Assembly (NCBI GenBank): GCA_027604505.1 | Contig: JADIIX010000005.1 | Location: 124,001 to 188,000, forward strand | Origin: Gonapodya sp. JEL0774 | Lineage: Eukaryota > Monoblepharomycota > Monoblepharidomycetes > Monoblepharidales > Gonapodyaceae | Direction of reading: 5' to 3' | Length of the DNA: 64,000 nucleotides | Shown here: positions 44,932 through 55,326 of the stretch, piece by piece | How positions within the stretch are numbered: the first letter of the stretch is position 1 | Layout: each line of letters opens with the position of its first letter | Position numbers and translations under genes: made by a program | The notes under the pieces: model-generated | Seen by the model: the letters and a program-made list of their open reading frames with translations, nothing else | Databases searched by the model: none | Told to the model about the DNA's origin: nothing

Positions 44932-47102
44932 ATGGCTGTTCGTCAGTTGATCCTGTGCTGTTTGGCTCGCGGTGATGAATACAACACTCAAACTTGTTTC
45001 CTTCCCCACCTCTCGATTTATGCGCCATTTGGACGTCTGTTATACGCCACCAATGTCACTCAATGCCTCTGTCAAACGGGACTGTCTATTCGACCTGTGA
45101 TTGACAACTGACCGTTCACAGAAGATATCATTCGGCAGCTCCAAAAGCAAGAAGATGCTTTACTTCAGACTCTTCAAGTTATGAATAGCAACCGTGAAAT
45201 CATCACCTCACACCTCAATGCTGCCAAACAGTATGTCGCCTCTGCAGAGCCCCTCGAATCTCATCGCAGCAAACTCGACCTCGCCCTTCACAACGCAAAC
45301 CAATCCATCAAGCGGATCTCCCAGCGCAAAAAGTTTGTAGAATGGGCACTTCCACAGGCTCAGCCTGTCGTCGCCAGCAAGCTATATGAACAACAACTCC
45401 AGATGGAGAATGACCATGGACGCCTCTTTGATGTAACCACCATGCTTGAGATGGCTCAAAAAGTCCTTCTTGCCCAGCTCTCCTTGTCTCGTGCGACAAA
45501 CAGTGATGTTATTGAACGCCTCTCCCGAGAAAGCGCCATTCTGGCGTCCCTCCGTGCCCAGCATGAGTCGGTGGTCGCCACCTTGGCAACATTGACTGAC
45601 ATTATTGACACAAGTCGACAACGGTGCGAGGGCCTCCAGGCGGAACTACGAGCTCGGCAAGAGGAATTGGCTGCCCTTAAAGTCTACATGGAACTTAGAC
45701 AGGGTGAAAAAGACCTGTGTGAAACAAAAATGGAGCTTGCCACGATTCAGCTCCAGCACAATCAGAACCACTTCCAAGTCACTTCCACACAGCGGCTGTC
45801 CGAATTTGAAGCCGCTTTCGCCAGCCGCCAGAAATGGCAGCGTAGATTCGATTCGGCAGAACGATTGATTGAGAGACGTGCCGTCATGACCCGCATCCAG
45901 GAACTCGGCAACGAAATCGATACTGAGGCCACTGAACCTACGTGGGCGGCGGACTTTAGTTGGCCACTCAAGCAAACCGTATTCGCTACTGATTACTCCC
46001 TCGACTTAGACGGATACCCGGGCGGCAGTGGGGTCGACGCCGAAATACCGGTCCCTCACCGAGGCCAACTTCGCACCTTCACCCTCTCTGACATGCGCAT
46101 CAAAGTCAGTCCCGCCACATCCGTTGAACTGAAACGCTTGAACAAACCATTTGCAAAGGGCCTGTACCGATCCGCCTACTTTTCCACCATTCCACCATAT
46201 CGACCGAAAACGGTCGCCAAACTTTTCCATCTTCAACGCAGCATTGAGACTGATTCAGAACACGCACTGAAAGTAGCCAAGGCGACCATGGTGGCGGATG
46301 TGTTTGCGAAATGTTTCACTGATGCCCTAAAGGATCTCGCTTTTGATGCGAGGCCGATAAAGGCGAGGATTACCATTGGGTACTTGGTGGGTTCGTGACG
46401 GGTTGGACACTATGAAGTCCGCCCCTAATACCATTCTACGAAGTCCACTACCATTGCTGTCCACACCCGCCACAAACAAGTATGGATGATCGAAGACATG
46501 CTGGACGGCTGGACGAAATGGAGCAACAACGCGTGAGCAAATGCGTATGGTAGTACGAAACGTGCTCTACCGCTCACCATTGCGTACTTCCTTGTGGGAT
46601 CACCGCATACCCATTCGCCTCCAGAGAAGTCGCCCGTGACGACGATTATGGAAGGTTGCTCAGTGCGTTTACTCACTATTCCTTCCAAAGCTCTGGCGGG
46701 GTGAGTCGCCTTTACCCATTTCAGGCTATCATGGCTCACTATGAGAGTGTTTGTGAAACTCACGGTCTCATCGCCATTTGATAGCGAGTGCTTGTCACCG
46801 ACAACCAAGGGTTTTGTGACGAATCCGATCCAGACCACCTTATCTTCCGGCTCACAGATCCAGCCGTTCATACGCTTAGCAAAGACTTCGAAGGATTGGT
46901 GAGATCTTTGCGGACAATTTTACGCATCGTCGCAACAGCTCGACTAAATTGATGGAATTACTTTATTTTTTTTTCGCTTGCACAGGAGCACGACCTGGAC
47001 GCCAACAACGGCGAGGAAGGGAGGCAGGCGTTTGTGAAAAGTCACAAGTGTTCGGACTGGTGTCGGCTGTTGATGTTGAATGCCACTGGGACTTTTATAT
47101 AA
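44932..47102 (+). CDS. Coiled-coil alpha-kinase (paralogue 2)
   Basis: Six exons: 44932-44941 (10 nt, MAV), 45122-46386, 46444-46532, 46625-46700, 46785-46898 and 46986-47102, in phase, give 556 residues. Helical N-terminal half (EDIIRQLQKQEDALLQTLQV, LQAELRARQEELAALKVYM), linker SLDLDGYPGGSGVD, then the alpha-kinase domain: KPFAKGLYRSAYF, KTVAKLFHLQRS (ATP Lys), WMIEDMLDGWTKWSNNA, VLVTDNQGF, RLTDPAVHT and SHKCSDWC (zinc). Exons 3-5 have the same lengths as in paralogue 1 (89, 76 and 114 nt). The 10-nt first exon and its phase are shared. Convergent with vWA-B (127 bp apart) and divergent from vWA-A. Confidence 0.88.
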
Positions 47103-47229
47103 TGAGGATTCAAAGTCTGGGGGCGTGAGAACGATACCAAATTTGACTAACTAGCACATACATACATATGATTTGATATCAAAATTCAAAGCTAGAAGAT
47201 AGATATTTTTTATGTGCAACAGGTCCCTT

Positions 47230-48603
47230 TTACTTTGCTCCCGCAGGACTAACAGCCAATGATCTCGCCACCGATGTCGTTATGGATTCTAATACTTGGG
47301 GCAGAAAGCTTTCCGGTCCCTCAGCCATTTTGTGGGAGGTGAAGCGCACCTTACCCCCACCCTGGCCCTTCGATGTTGCCAAGGTGATGATGTCATTAAA
47401 GACCTTCTCCATTTTTTCTGTGCGTGATTTGAGCCTGAAAAAGTGGTAGTCAATCCCCAGAGAGACTATTTGGCGTAGGATTTGGTCAGTTGCTGAGCCA
47501 GGGCCGACTGTTGTACCATCACGGCCGGCGGGATCCTTTTCGCTTGTGTAGCGGTCGTGCTTGGTATCAGTCCAATTGTTTAGTGCACATCCATGCGGAG
47601 GGGAATCACCAATATGCTGAGCAAAACAGTTCGATTAGACCTCGTACACTAAGTCTGAACAAGGGGCCACTTTTCACATAACACGTGAACTTACGATAAC
47701 AAGTCGGGTGCCAACTTTCCACGTCAGCCCAAGAACCTTTTCAATGCCTCCCAGGACGTCTTCCGCGGCGTCACGGCCAGATGTCGGTTCTATCGGTGAA
47801 ATTAGAGTTGTAAGCTCTTCCGGTGCAACAAAATCGTGAACGATAAGTGGCTCTTTATGTTCAAAATCTCGATAGCCTGAAGGAGGTGAGAGGTGTGAAG
47901 TGTTGCAAGATTCAATTATTGTCACGGTTACTACTCACCGACAAAGGCTACCCGAATCGTTGCTTCCGTGTACTTTTCACGCAGTGCCCCAAGAATCCCC
48001 GTTATCTTTTTCTTTGCAGCCTCAAGCCACGGTCCCATGGATCCTGTGCAGTCCATAACAAAGCAGCAGTCGATTGCTGTGGCGCGCTTATGCAACTCCA
48101 TCTTCCTCTTCTTATTATCTTCCTCCACGGCACGAAGCTCTCTAATTCGTTGCAAAGGGTCTAGAGAAGCTGAGCCTCTTGTCACAACCTGTTGAGAGAT
48201 AATCCCAGAAATTGCGGGACTGGACGAAGCAGGCGCATTGAGAATGCTCGGTGGGGCTGACGTGTACGCAGGTGGTAGAATATCTGTCGATCGTGCCACC
48301 ACCTCCAGAGGGGTTTGGTTGGTTACGGCGGGCTCTGCCGACGGTGGCGAGGTAGAATTGTTGGTCAGGTTAAGAGGGAGGGTAATGCTACCACAAACGC
48401 CATGAGCTTCTCCAATTAGAAATTTTATGAAATTTATGGTTTGCGTACCCAAGTCGGGCCAGAGCTCCAGTTTGTGGACGATTTAAGAGCGATGCTCTCA
48501 ACTCCATCACACGAGCTTCCTTCTCGCGAGCGAGTTTTTCGACCGCGTTTAGCTGTTCTGCAAGTGCCGCAACGGCCGATTTGCGAGCGTCCTCGTCGGC
48601 CAT
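47230..48603 (-). CDS. Kinase-type vWA domain protein B
   Basis: Exons 48603-48449, 48387-47939, 47876-47695 and 47616-47230, in phase, give 390 residues. Intron positions and phases match vWA-A and vWA-C, and exon 3 is 182 nt in all three. N-terminal helix MADEDARKSAVAALAEQLNA; linker with LPPAYTSAPP; vWA domain AIDCCFVMDCTGSMGPWLEA, TIRVAFVG, YRDFEHKEPLIVHDF, AAEDVLGGIE, WKVGTRLVIV, HIGDSPPHG, IDYHFFRL. The C-terminus ends ITTSVARSLAV-SPAGAK. It is the middle of the tandem trio with vWA-C, 282 bp downstream of the vWA-C stop. Confidence 0.85.
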
Positions 48604-48885
48604 GAATGATCACCAATATGAGAATATGTTGTTGCCAATTCTCCGGAATTTCCTGCCGTGGCAGTCAGTCCACAGCTTTGTATATCTCTCTGGGAATGCG
48701 TCCCACACCCAAATCATTTTTACCTGAACCCGCCAACTTTTTCAGAGGCAGTAGCCGTAAACGTGATTTGGTTAGGAGACATGTCCGCTCAAGTGACAAT
48801 CTGACAACCATCAATGTAAAAAGTTACATATTGCAGTACGTCGTAACGAAACTGGCACGCAAACAGAGCAATGTATTCAATCGAT

Positions 48886-50364
48886 CTATCGTGCACCACC
48901 GATATTCCCTGCCAAAGATCTTGCCACGGACGTCGTGATCGACTCCAATACTTGAGGTAAAAAGCTCGCGGGACCCTCCGCCATATCATGTGGCGTGAAG
49001 TGCACCTTGGACCCACCCTCACCCTTCGCGGTTGCAGTTGCAATGATGTCTCTGAAAACTTTCTCCATCTTGGCGGTGTCGGAGCTCAGCCTGAAGAAGT
49101 GGTAGTCAATCCCGAGAGAAACCAATCGCCGGAGGAGCCGGTCAGTCGCTGACCCAGGAGCGACGGTGGTCCCGTCCCGGCCATCTGGGTCTGCGCACGA
49201 GAAGTAACGATCGTAAGACGAAGACCATGAGTTGAGTGCAGATCCATGTGGTGGTGCATCCGCGATGTGCTGCAGTAGGCGGAGGGGAAAATGAAGATGG
49301 AGCTCAGTTCGTCCCGCACTTCAGTGTGATCGGTGCATTACGGTACTTACAATCATGAGCCTCGTGCCAACTTTCCAATTAAGCCCGGTCACCTTCTCGA
49401 TTCCACCGAGGACATCTTCCGCACCGTCCATACCGGAGATGGGCTTGACAGGGAGGAGAAGCTGGGTGAGCTCTTCTGGTGTAACAAAATTGTGTACAAC
49501 GAATCGTTCATCGTCGCCAAAATCGCGATACCCTGGTGAATTCTGCGCTTAGAATAGAAGATACCCAAGAAAACTATTAAGATATATGAAACTGACCGAC
49601 AAACGCTACCCGAATGGTTGCCTCGCTGTATTTCTCGCGAAGACTCGCAAGAATACCGTTGATCTTTTCCTTTGCGGCTTGAATCCACGGTGACATCGAC
49701 CCAGTGCAATCCACCAAAAAGCAACAGTCGATAGCAGTAGCGCGCTTTTGTAGTTCAATCTTCTTCTTCCTGTTTTCTTCTTCCATAGACCGAAGTTCTC
49801 TAATACGCTGTAAAGGGTCCAGAGAAACGGAGCCTCTTGACGGTACAGAGCTTGATTTTGAGGGAGCTTTAACCATTCCTGCAGAATACGCAGAGCTGGA
49901 CGAGCTGGACGAGCTGGATGATGAGGAACCGTAAGACGTTCCCCTCGAGGAGACAACGGCATTGGACGGGCGGGATCCCAAAGACGGAGAAGGAGCATTC
50001 AGAATGCTTAGCGGAACTGACGTGTATGCAGGTGGTGGAACGTCTGGTGATGGTGTTGCTATTGGAAGGTGGCTTGTTGTGGTCACAGCAGGTTCAGCTG
50101 GCGGAGCTACAACACTCGAACTTGTCGAGCTCGTGGGGAGCCCTGCAGGGATCGCAATTCTGTGAAAAACTGTGAGCGATTTTCAGAAACAACGCTGTGA
50201 AGGTCTGCCACTCACCCGAGTCGCGAGAGAGCTCCGGTGTCTGGCCGGTTCAAGAATTGCGCCCTAAGCTCCCTGACACGCTCTTCCTGCTGCCGTGCAA
50301 GATTGGCAACAGCGGCTATTTGGGCTTCCATCGCTGCCGCGTAAGGGCTTCTGTCGGATGCCAT
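48886..50364 (-). CDS. Kinase-type vWA domain protein C
   Basis: Exons 50364-50216, 50159-49597, 49532-49351 and 49269-48886, in phase, give 425 residues. N-terminal helix (AAMEAQIAAVANLARQQEER), conserved TGALSRLG junction, a linker with PPPAYTSVPL and a serine run of about 13, then the vWA domain AIDCCFLVDCTGSMSPWIQA, TIRVAFVG, YRDFGDDERFVVHNF, GAEDVLGGIE, WKVGTRLMIV, HIADAPPHG with YDRYF, and IDYHFFRL. The exon 2 donor is GTCAGT. Closest in text to vWA-B around SLDPLQRIRELR, suggesting the B/C pair is the youngest duplication. Confidence 0.85.
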
Positions 50365-50723
50365 CGTAGTGTGAAGCTCGTTCTTGGTTTTTTGGGTGCT
50401 GTGACCTTTTGGCCACATCCACAGCACGGAGGGCTAGTGATAACACATGCCGAAAACGAAACAATCAAGCATTGGATAAGAGAATATATCTCTAATTGAA
50501 CTTTGCATTGGATAACGAGTTCAACAAATCCTGGCTCCGCGCGCTCCTGCTTTTGTTTCTACCGGTCTAATCCATTGGATTTCAGTGCGACAACGGGTAG
50601 AGACAATTAACTAAACTGCAGTCGCTCCTTTGATAATGGTTTCTTCGCCTGGTTTGGCCCTGGATCCAACTCTGAGTCGAAAGAAGAATATTGTCATGAT
50701 GGCCAACTCAAATAGACAACCAC

Positions 50724-52378
50724 ATGATGGCTCAGCACTTCGACACGCCAATTAACCAAAAGCAGCAGCTCTTCCGATTTCTCAGGGATTTCGCGTCCTC
50801 ATACCCCCACGAGGACGGCCCAACCGCCCAGCTGTGGGCCAAAGTCGGCGACACCTTGGACACGCTCATCCACCTCACACGCGAGGACAACGTCATCAGT
50901 TTCCAATCATCACAGAGCATTCAGCAGTTTCTTGCTAGCGACGCACAGGCTGTGTCCGATGTTGGTCATTCGGGGAGATCCCCCACACCTCCTTCGGGAT
51001 CGCCAAAGCTCCATTTCAACGAAAAGGAACGCACCATCCCACTTTCCACTTTGCTAGCGAAGGTTGACGATACTGTGAGGGAGAAACCTGAGAGCGTGGA
51101 TGATTGGGATCGTTGGTGGGATGCCATCACTGCGCTCGAAACTTTCGAGCTCAGGCGTGAGAAGAGGACGAAAAGCCAACTGGGTTTGTTGCAAAGGAGC
51201 ACCAAAGATGCGAAGTCGAATGAACTTCCTGCTCGTTTCAAGCAAAGGGTTGCTGCGGTTTCTCGGTCACCGACGGTCGAGCTCAAACCTGATGACGACC
51301 ACGGCATTTACGTCCCCACGGGGTTCGTACCTAAGCGTTCGGCTAAAGCATCTGGAGACGGCGTTATTGTGATTGACAGTGATACGGAAAGCGAGGCAGA
51401 AAAAGTTCGAAAGCTGAACAGTGGTTTTGAAAAGATACATCCCGGCAAAGTTGGGAACACGGCGGCTGAGAATGCAGAGCTTAGCCAGGAAGGTGACCTA
51501 CTGCCTAATTTTAACGAAGAGTATGAAATACGTGTGGAAAGGATTTTTGAACTCTCGAGACAGGTCGAGATGAGGGCAGAACTGACCCTCTTTGAAATGA
51601 AGAGACAGGTTCGTCCGTACGCTCAGAGAGCTTCCACAAACGATGCTCATATTGTCGCCAATTTTTTTTACCAGTACGTCCTACATGTTATTGTTTCGAT
51701 CCCGGATTTCGCGACTCGACTTGCGGAGTTCAATGCACTGTTCCCGGTGGTACCCATGCAACCGGGTTCGTCAGTTGGCGCCTCCACACAATCAATGTCG
51801 GACGAATATCATTACTTCTTTCCGGAAAAGAATCCGCGAGATGAACTCAGAAATCTTATCATGGAGGACCCGGATCCACACGGACGGACAAAGTGCGTTT
51901 TCTTGTTTGCAAGGAAAACTCATTTTTACAGCGATCTTACGAGTTTAGTGACTGATTATAACTCTGAACATTCTAATTGTCAACTTATCCTTCTTGCAGT
52001 GACGATGTTCTCGTCCACCACCTCCGACATCCGTTCCGTCGATCCCGTGCGCTTCTCACCGCGTACATGCGTCAATTGGACCGTGTGAATCGTGAAATTG
52101 GCTACATGCGACGCCACATGGTGATGAGACGCTCCAGGTCTGAAAACAAACGCTCGACGTATGCAAATATCCTCGCCGCTGCAGAAGGGTCAGAGAGCAG
52201 TCCTGAAGAGTGGCTGAAAGGGCTTAAATACGGATACGACGAAGAAGGGTTTGGGGCATTTCCCAAATCTGGCCTGGGACGATATGGACTTTTCGAGGAG
52301 GGGTACGTAGAGAGAATTGTCAAGTGGTGCGAGTGGGAAAGAGAAGGCTGGGAGGAAGAATCGGGTGAATACTATTGA
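50724..52378 (+). CDS. Unrecognised protein with SUMO-interaction-like motif
   Basis: Exons 50724-51892 and 52000-52378, in phase (donor GTGCGT), give 515 residues. Not recognised. The N-terminus is helical (KQQLFRFLRDFASSYPHEDG, LWAKVGDTLDTLIHL). Near residue 210 is DGVIVIDSDTESEAE, a hydrophobic VIVI core followed by acidic and Ser residues, the form of a SUMO-interaction motif. The C-terminal part is helical and basic/acidic (AYMRQLDRVNREIGYMRRHM), ending EWEREGWEEESGEYY. No enzyme motif. Nuclear location is an inference from the motif only. Confidence 0.65.
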
Positions 52379-52603
52379 ATGATAATAAACCATGGTACTT
52401 TGCCTCTTGGATTCATCTGGCATTAGCCGGCCACAGCATAGGTTGCAACACCAGCTGTGTAACCAGCCATTCCCCAAAGCAAGACCAGCACTCGCTACTG
52501 ACATCGCCTCACTCCAGTGATATCCCGTGATACAGCCCAGCTGCGATCTATTCCACTGAAAACCAACGTCCACATACCGTCGAGGACAAAGTAGCGAAAA
52601 CCC

Positions 52604-53700
52604 ATGGATGTTTACAACTCAACTGCACACCCTCCCATTCCCGAGCGAACTTCCTCCGTTGCAACCGATCCCATCTACAGGTCGCAACCACCCGCGGGTC
52701 ATCTGAATCGACGGACACAAGTGGAAGACCAACCACCACAACTTCCTCCTCTTCAAACTGGTGCTCCCACCACAGCACCGGCTCCTGCTCTCACACCTGA
52801 AGCGCGGCAGGTAATCGAGGCCAAGCGTCGCATTCTCGAACTTGAAGAACAGTGCCGCACGGCGGATTTCGAGTGCAGGTCGCTGTGGACACAGTTGGAG
52901 TCCTTGGGCTACGAGTACTCACGACAGAAACAACTCGAACAGTCGTTGAGGCAACTCGAGGTAGAGACAGAGTCGGCTATGCTCCGGCTGCAAAGGCACG
53001 CCGGGGAATTGTCGAATGGACGGTGGAGCTCCTTCGACGTTCGCATGAACCTTCCGTACGACGTCGTATCTTCCGGCAACCCTGCAGACATGTCGAAGAC
53101 CGTCGATTCCATGCTCGGAGCATTCGCACAAGCATATGCTGCCCATATGGCTGCCGAGCAAAATCTGACAATTCTAAAACTTCGGTTTGTACAAACTCCC
53201 CCATCATTGCTGTTTTCGCGGGGATCTCTCTGACATCAACTTCTCCAATGTGTCTCCGCTCCACTCCACCTCTCAGGATCATGTCACAACAGCAATGGAT
53301 CCGAGATGCCCGAGCACTGCTCGTGACCACAGATGCAGGCACGGAGCGTGACGCAGATGCGGTCCCCACTGTGTCCTCTGAGCGCGAGGACCTGCAACTG
53401 CAGATCACCAGCATGGAAACGTACCGAGATGGGAAGCAGCAACAGCAGCAGGAGGAAGAGGCGGGGTTGGTCGCGAGCATTCAGGACCATAACGCTGTTC
53501 TGAACGATATGCCCATGCTGCTGGAACTTCTCCAAGCTGAGCTGGATAAGGCACAGGCAGGACAGGCCATGGCTGATTTGTTGGTCGCACAGCATAAAAT
53601 GGAAGCGGACACTACAGAAGCTGGGTTACTGGCACAGATTGCGGAGCTGAAGGAGGCGACGATCGCAATCAAGGAGGGATTGAGAATGTTAGAAGCATAG
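52604..53700 (+). CDS. Coiled-coil protein, unrecognised
   Basis: Exons 52604-53184 and 53277-53700, in phase (donor GTTTGT), give 334 residues. A Pro-rich N-terminus (about 65 residues) is followed by coiled-coil text (EAKRRILELEEQCRTADFEC), a central region PYDVVSSGNPADMSKTVDSM and a second coiled coil with a Gln run (DGKQQQQQEEEAGL) and MADLLVAQHKMEADTTEAGL. No conserved domain recognised; likely a structural or scaffold protein. Confidence 0.65.
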
Positions 53701-53798
53701 ATTCATTTTGATGGGTTCACATCATGTAATCTCACTTCCTGCGCCATTTGTACAATTGTAAGGGAAGCATAGTATTATGGAACATCCCAGTCTAAGCT

Positions 53799-55162
53799 CT
53801 ACAACTTGGCTCCTGCAGATATCGCAAACATCAGGGTTACGGAAATTGTTCCCATTCATCCCATACTTCAAAAGACACACGTACCTGCTACAACGCCAAT
53901 CTTCAACTTGGCGTACTCCTTGAGCACTTTCTCGGCGTTGTGGAAGGCTTCAAACTCCTTTGACGCGTCGCGGCCAGAGACACGTTGCAGAATAGCCTTG
54001 CCGCCGGGGTGCTCGTCCACAAATTTGGACTAGAAAAGGCAAATCGCAAATCAATCAATTTGAGTAGTGCTCCAAGGTGGGAAGGATGGAAATGTGGTTA
54101 CGTACGACATCCTGAAAATATAGTGATGACGGGATGAGATGCTATAAACCAGCAACATCATTGCAAAAGTGAGCACTCACGTATACCCCTCCGTTAATGA
54201 TGACCCATGCGTCCTGCAATATGAAATGATAATTGTGTTAAAACCTTGCCAGGAGATACCAACTCCACTTTCTGCGCAAGCGGCAGATCTCAGTTCACAA
54301 CTTGACAAGGTCCCAACGGATCGACTCGGCCACTCAGACGATCCTCTTATGCAGACACCGAGGACTGGTTTTCCTTTCCTACTCACGCCGCTCTTGTTGT
54401 GTTTCGCAACGTCTGCTTTGGTGTACGACTTTGGCCCAGCCGCCGCCGCCTCGCCAACGTCACCAATGTACAGTTTTCCTGCGTACTCGTGGAGGACCTT
54501 CTCCGCGTTGTGGAACGCATCAAACTCCTTGCTGACGTCACGGCCAGCAACTCGGAGGAGGATGGCCTTCCCTCCGGGGTGCTCATCGGCGAATTTGGTC
54601 TGAATCAAGCGCGAGGGAGGGGGGTCGGCTCGCAGGATCAGCGAAGTTCTTAACGGCATGACCGTGAAACAAAAGTTACTCACCACGTCCTGCATGTGCG
54701 ACGGTTACCGAGGGGGGGTGAAAAAAAAATATATGTCAAACTTCGGTGAAGTCCCAATCCATAGATCCCATCCCAAATCTCCCGGCGTCTCGGTCTGATA
54801 AATCGCCAGCCAAACTCATAGCAACACCTGAAGCAAAAGTATCTTCATCCTGGCGGAATCGGCAGCGGCCCCTCACATTCGGCCGATCCCATCTCGGAAC
54901 CATGTCATGTGATCCCGCTCACGGTGGGACGCAACACTCACATAGACCTTGCCCTGGATGATAACCCACGCGTCCTGCAGGGAAGGTAAACGAAAACCAA
55001 AATACCGATGAGTATCCAGGTGGTCGAGTGGTGGAACCAGCTCGGATTCCGAACTCTCGCTGTAGGCGCCGAGGGAGCTGCCATCGCAAGTGGCCGGGAC
55101 AGAGATGTGTCTCCTCTCACCTTGGCGGTGTTATGCTTGGCTACTTCTGCAACGGTGGGCAT
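53799..55162 (-). CDS. Tandem cytochrome b5 protein with 6-nt microexons
   Basis: Two heme-binding cytochrome b5 domains in one soluble 163-residue protein; an electron carrier by family. Eight exons: 55162-55121, 54974-54942, 54689-54684, 54599-54387, 54213-54181, 54111-54106, 54029-53885 and 53812-53799, all in phase. Domain 1: VAKHNTAK|DAWVIIQGKVY|DV|TKFADEHPGGKAIL with FHNAEKVL. Domain 2: VAKHNKSG|DAWVIINGGVY|DV|SKFVDEHPGGKAIL with FHNAEKVL. Both HPGG and FHN heme ligands are intact in each. The two microexons (GACGTG and GATGTC) each encode only Asp-Val and restore the invariant b5 sequence. A 14-nt last exon closes with AKL. No membrane anchor. Confidence 0.85.
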
Positions 55163-55326
55163 TGCGGAGATATGTGTGAGGTAGTGAAGAAATTTGGGGA
55201 GAGGGTTTTCAGAAAATCATCATGCAATAACTGCATTTTTTCCAATCTTCCCAAGACCAAGAATGTATCATGATATATTCGCAGCAAATAATTCCGATAG
55301 CCTCGCAAATTCATCGGTCTATATCT

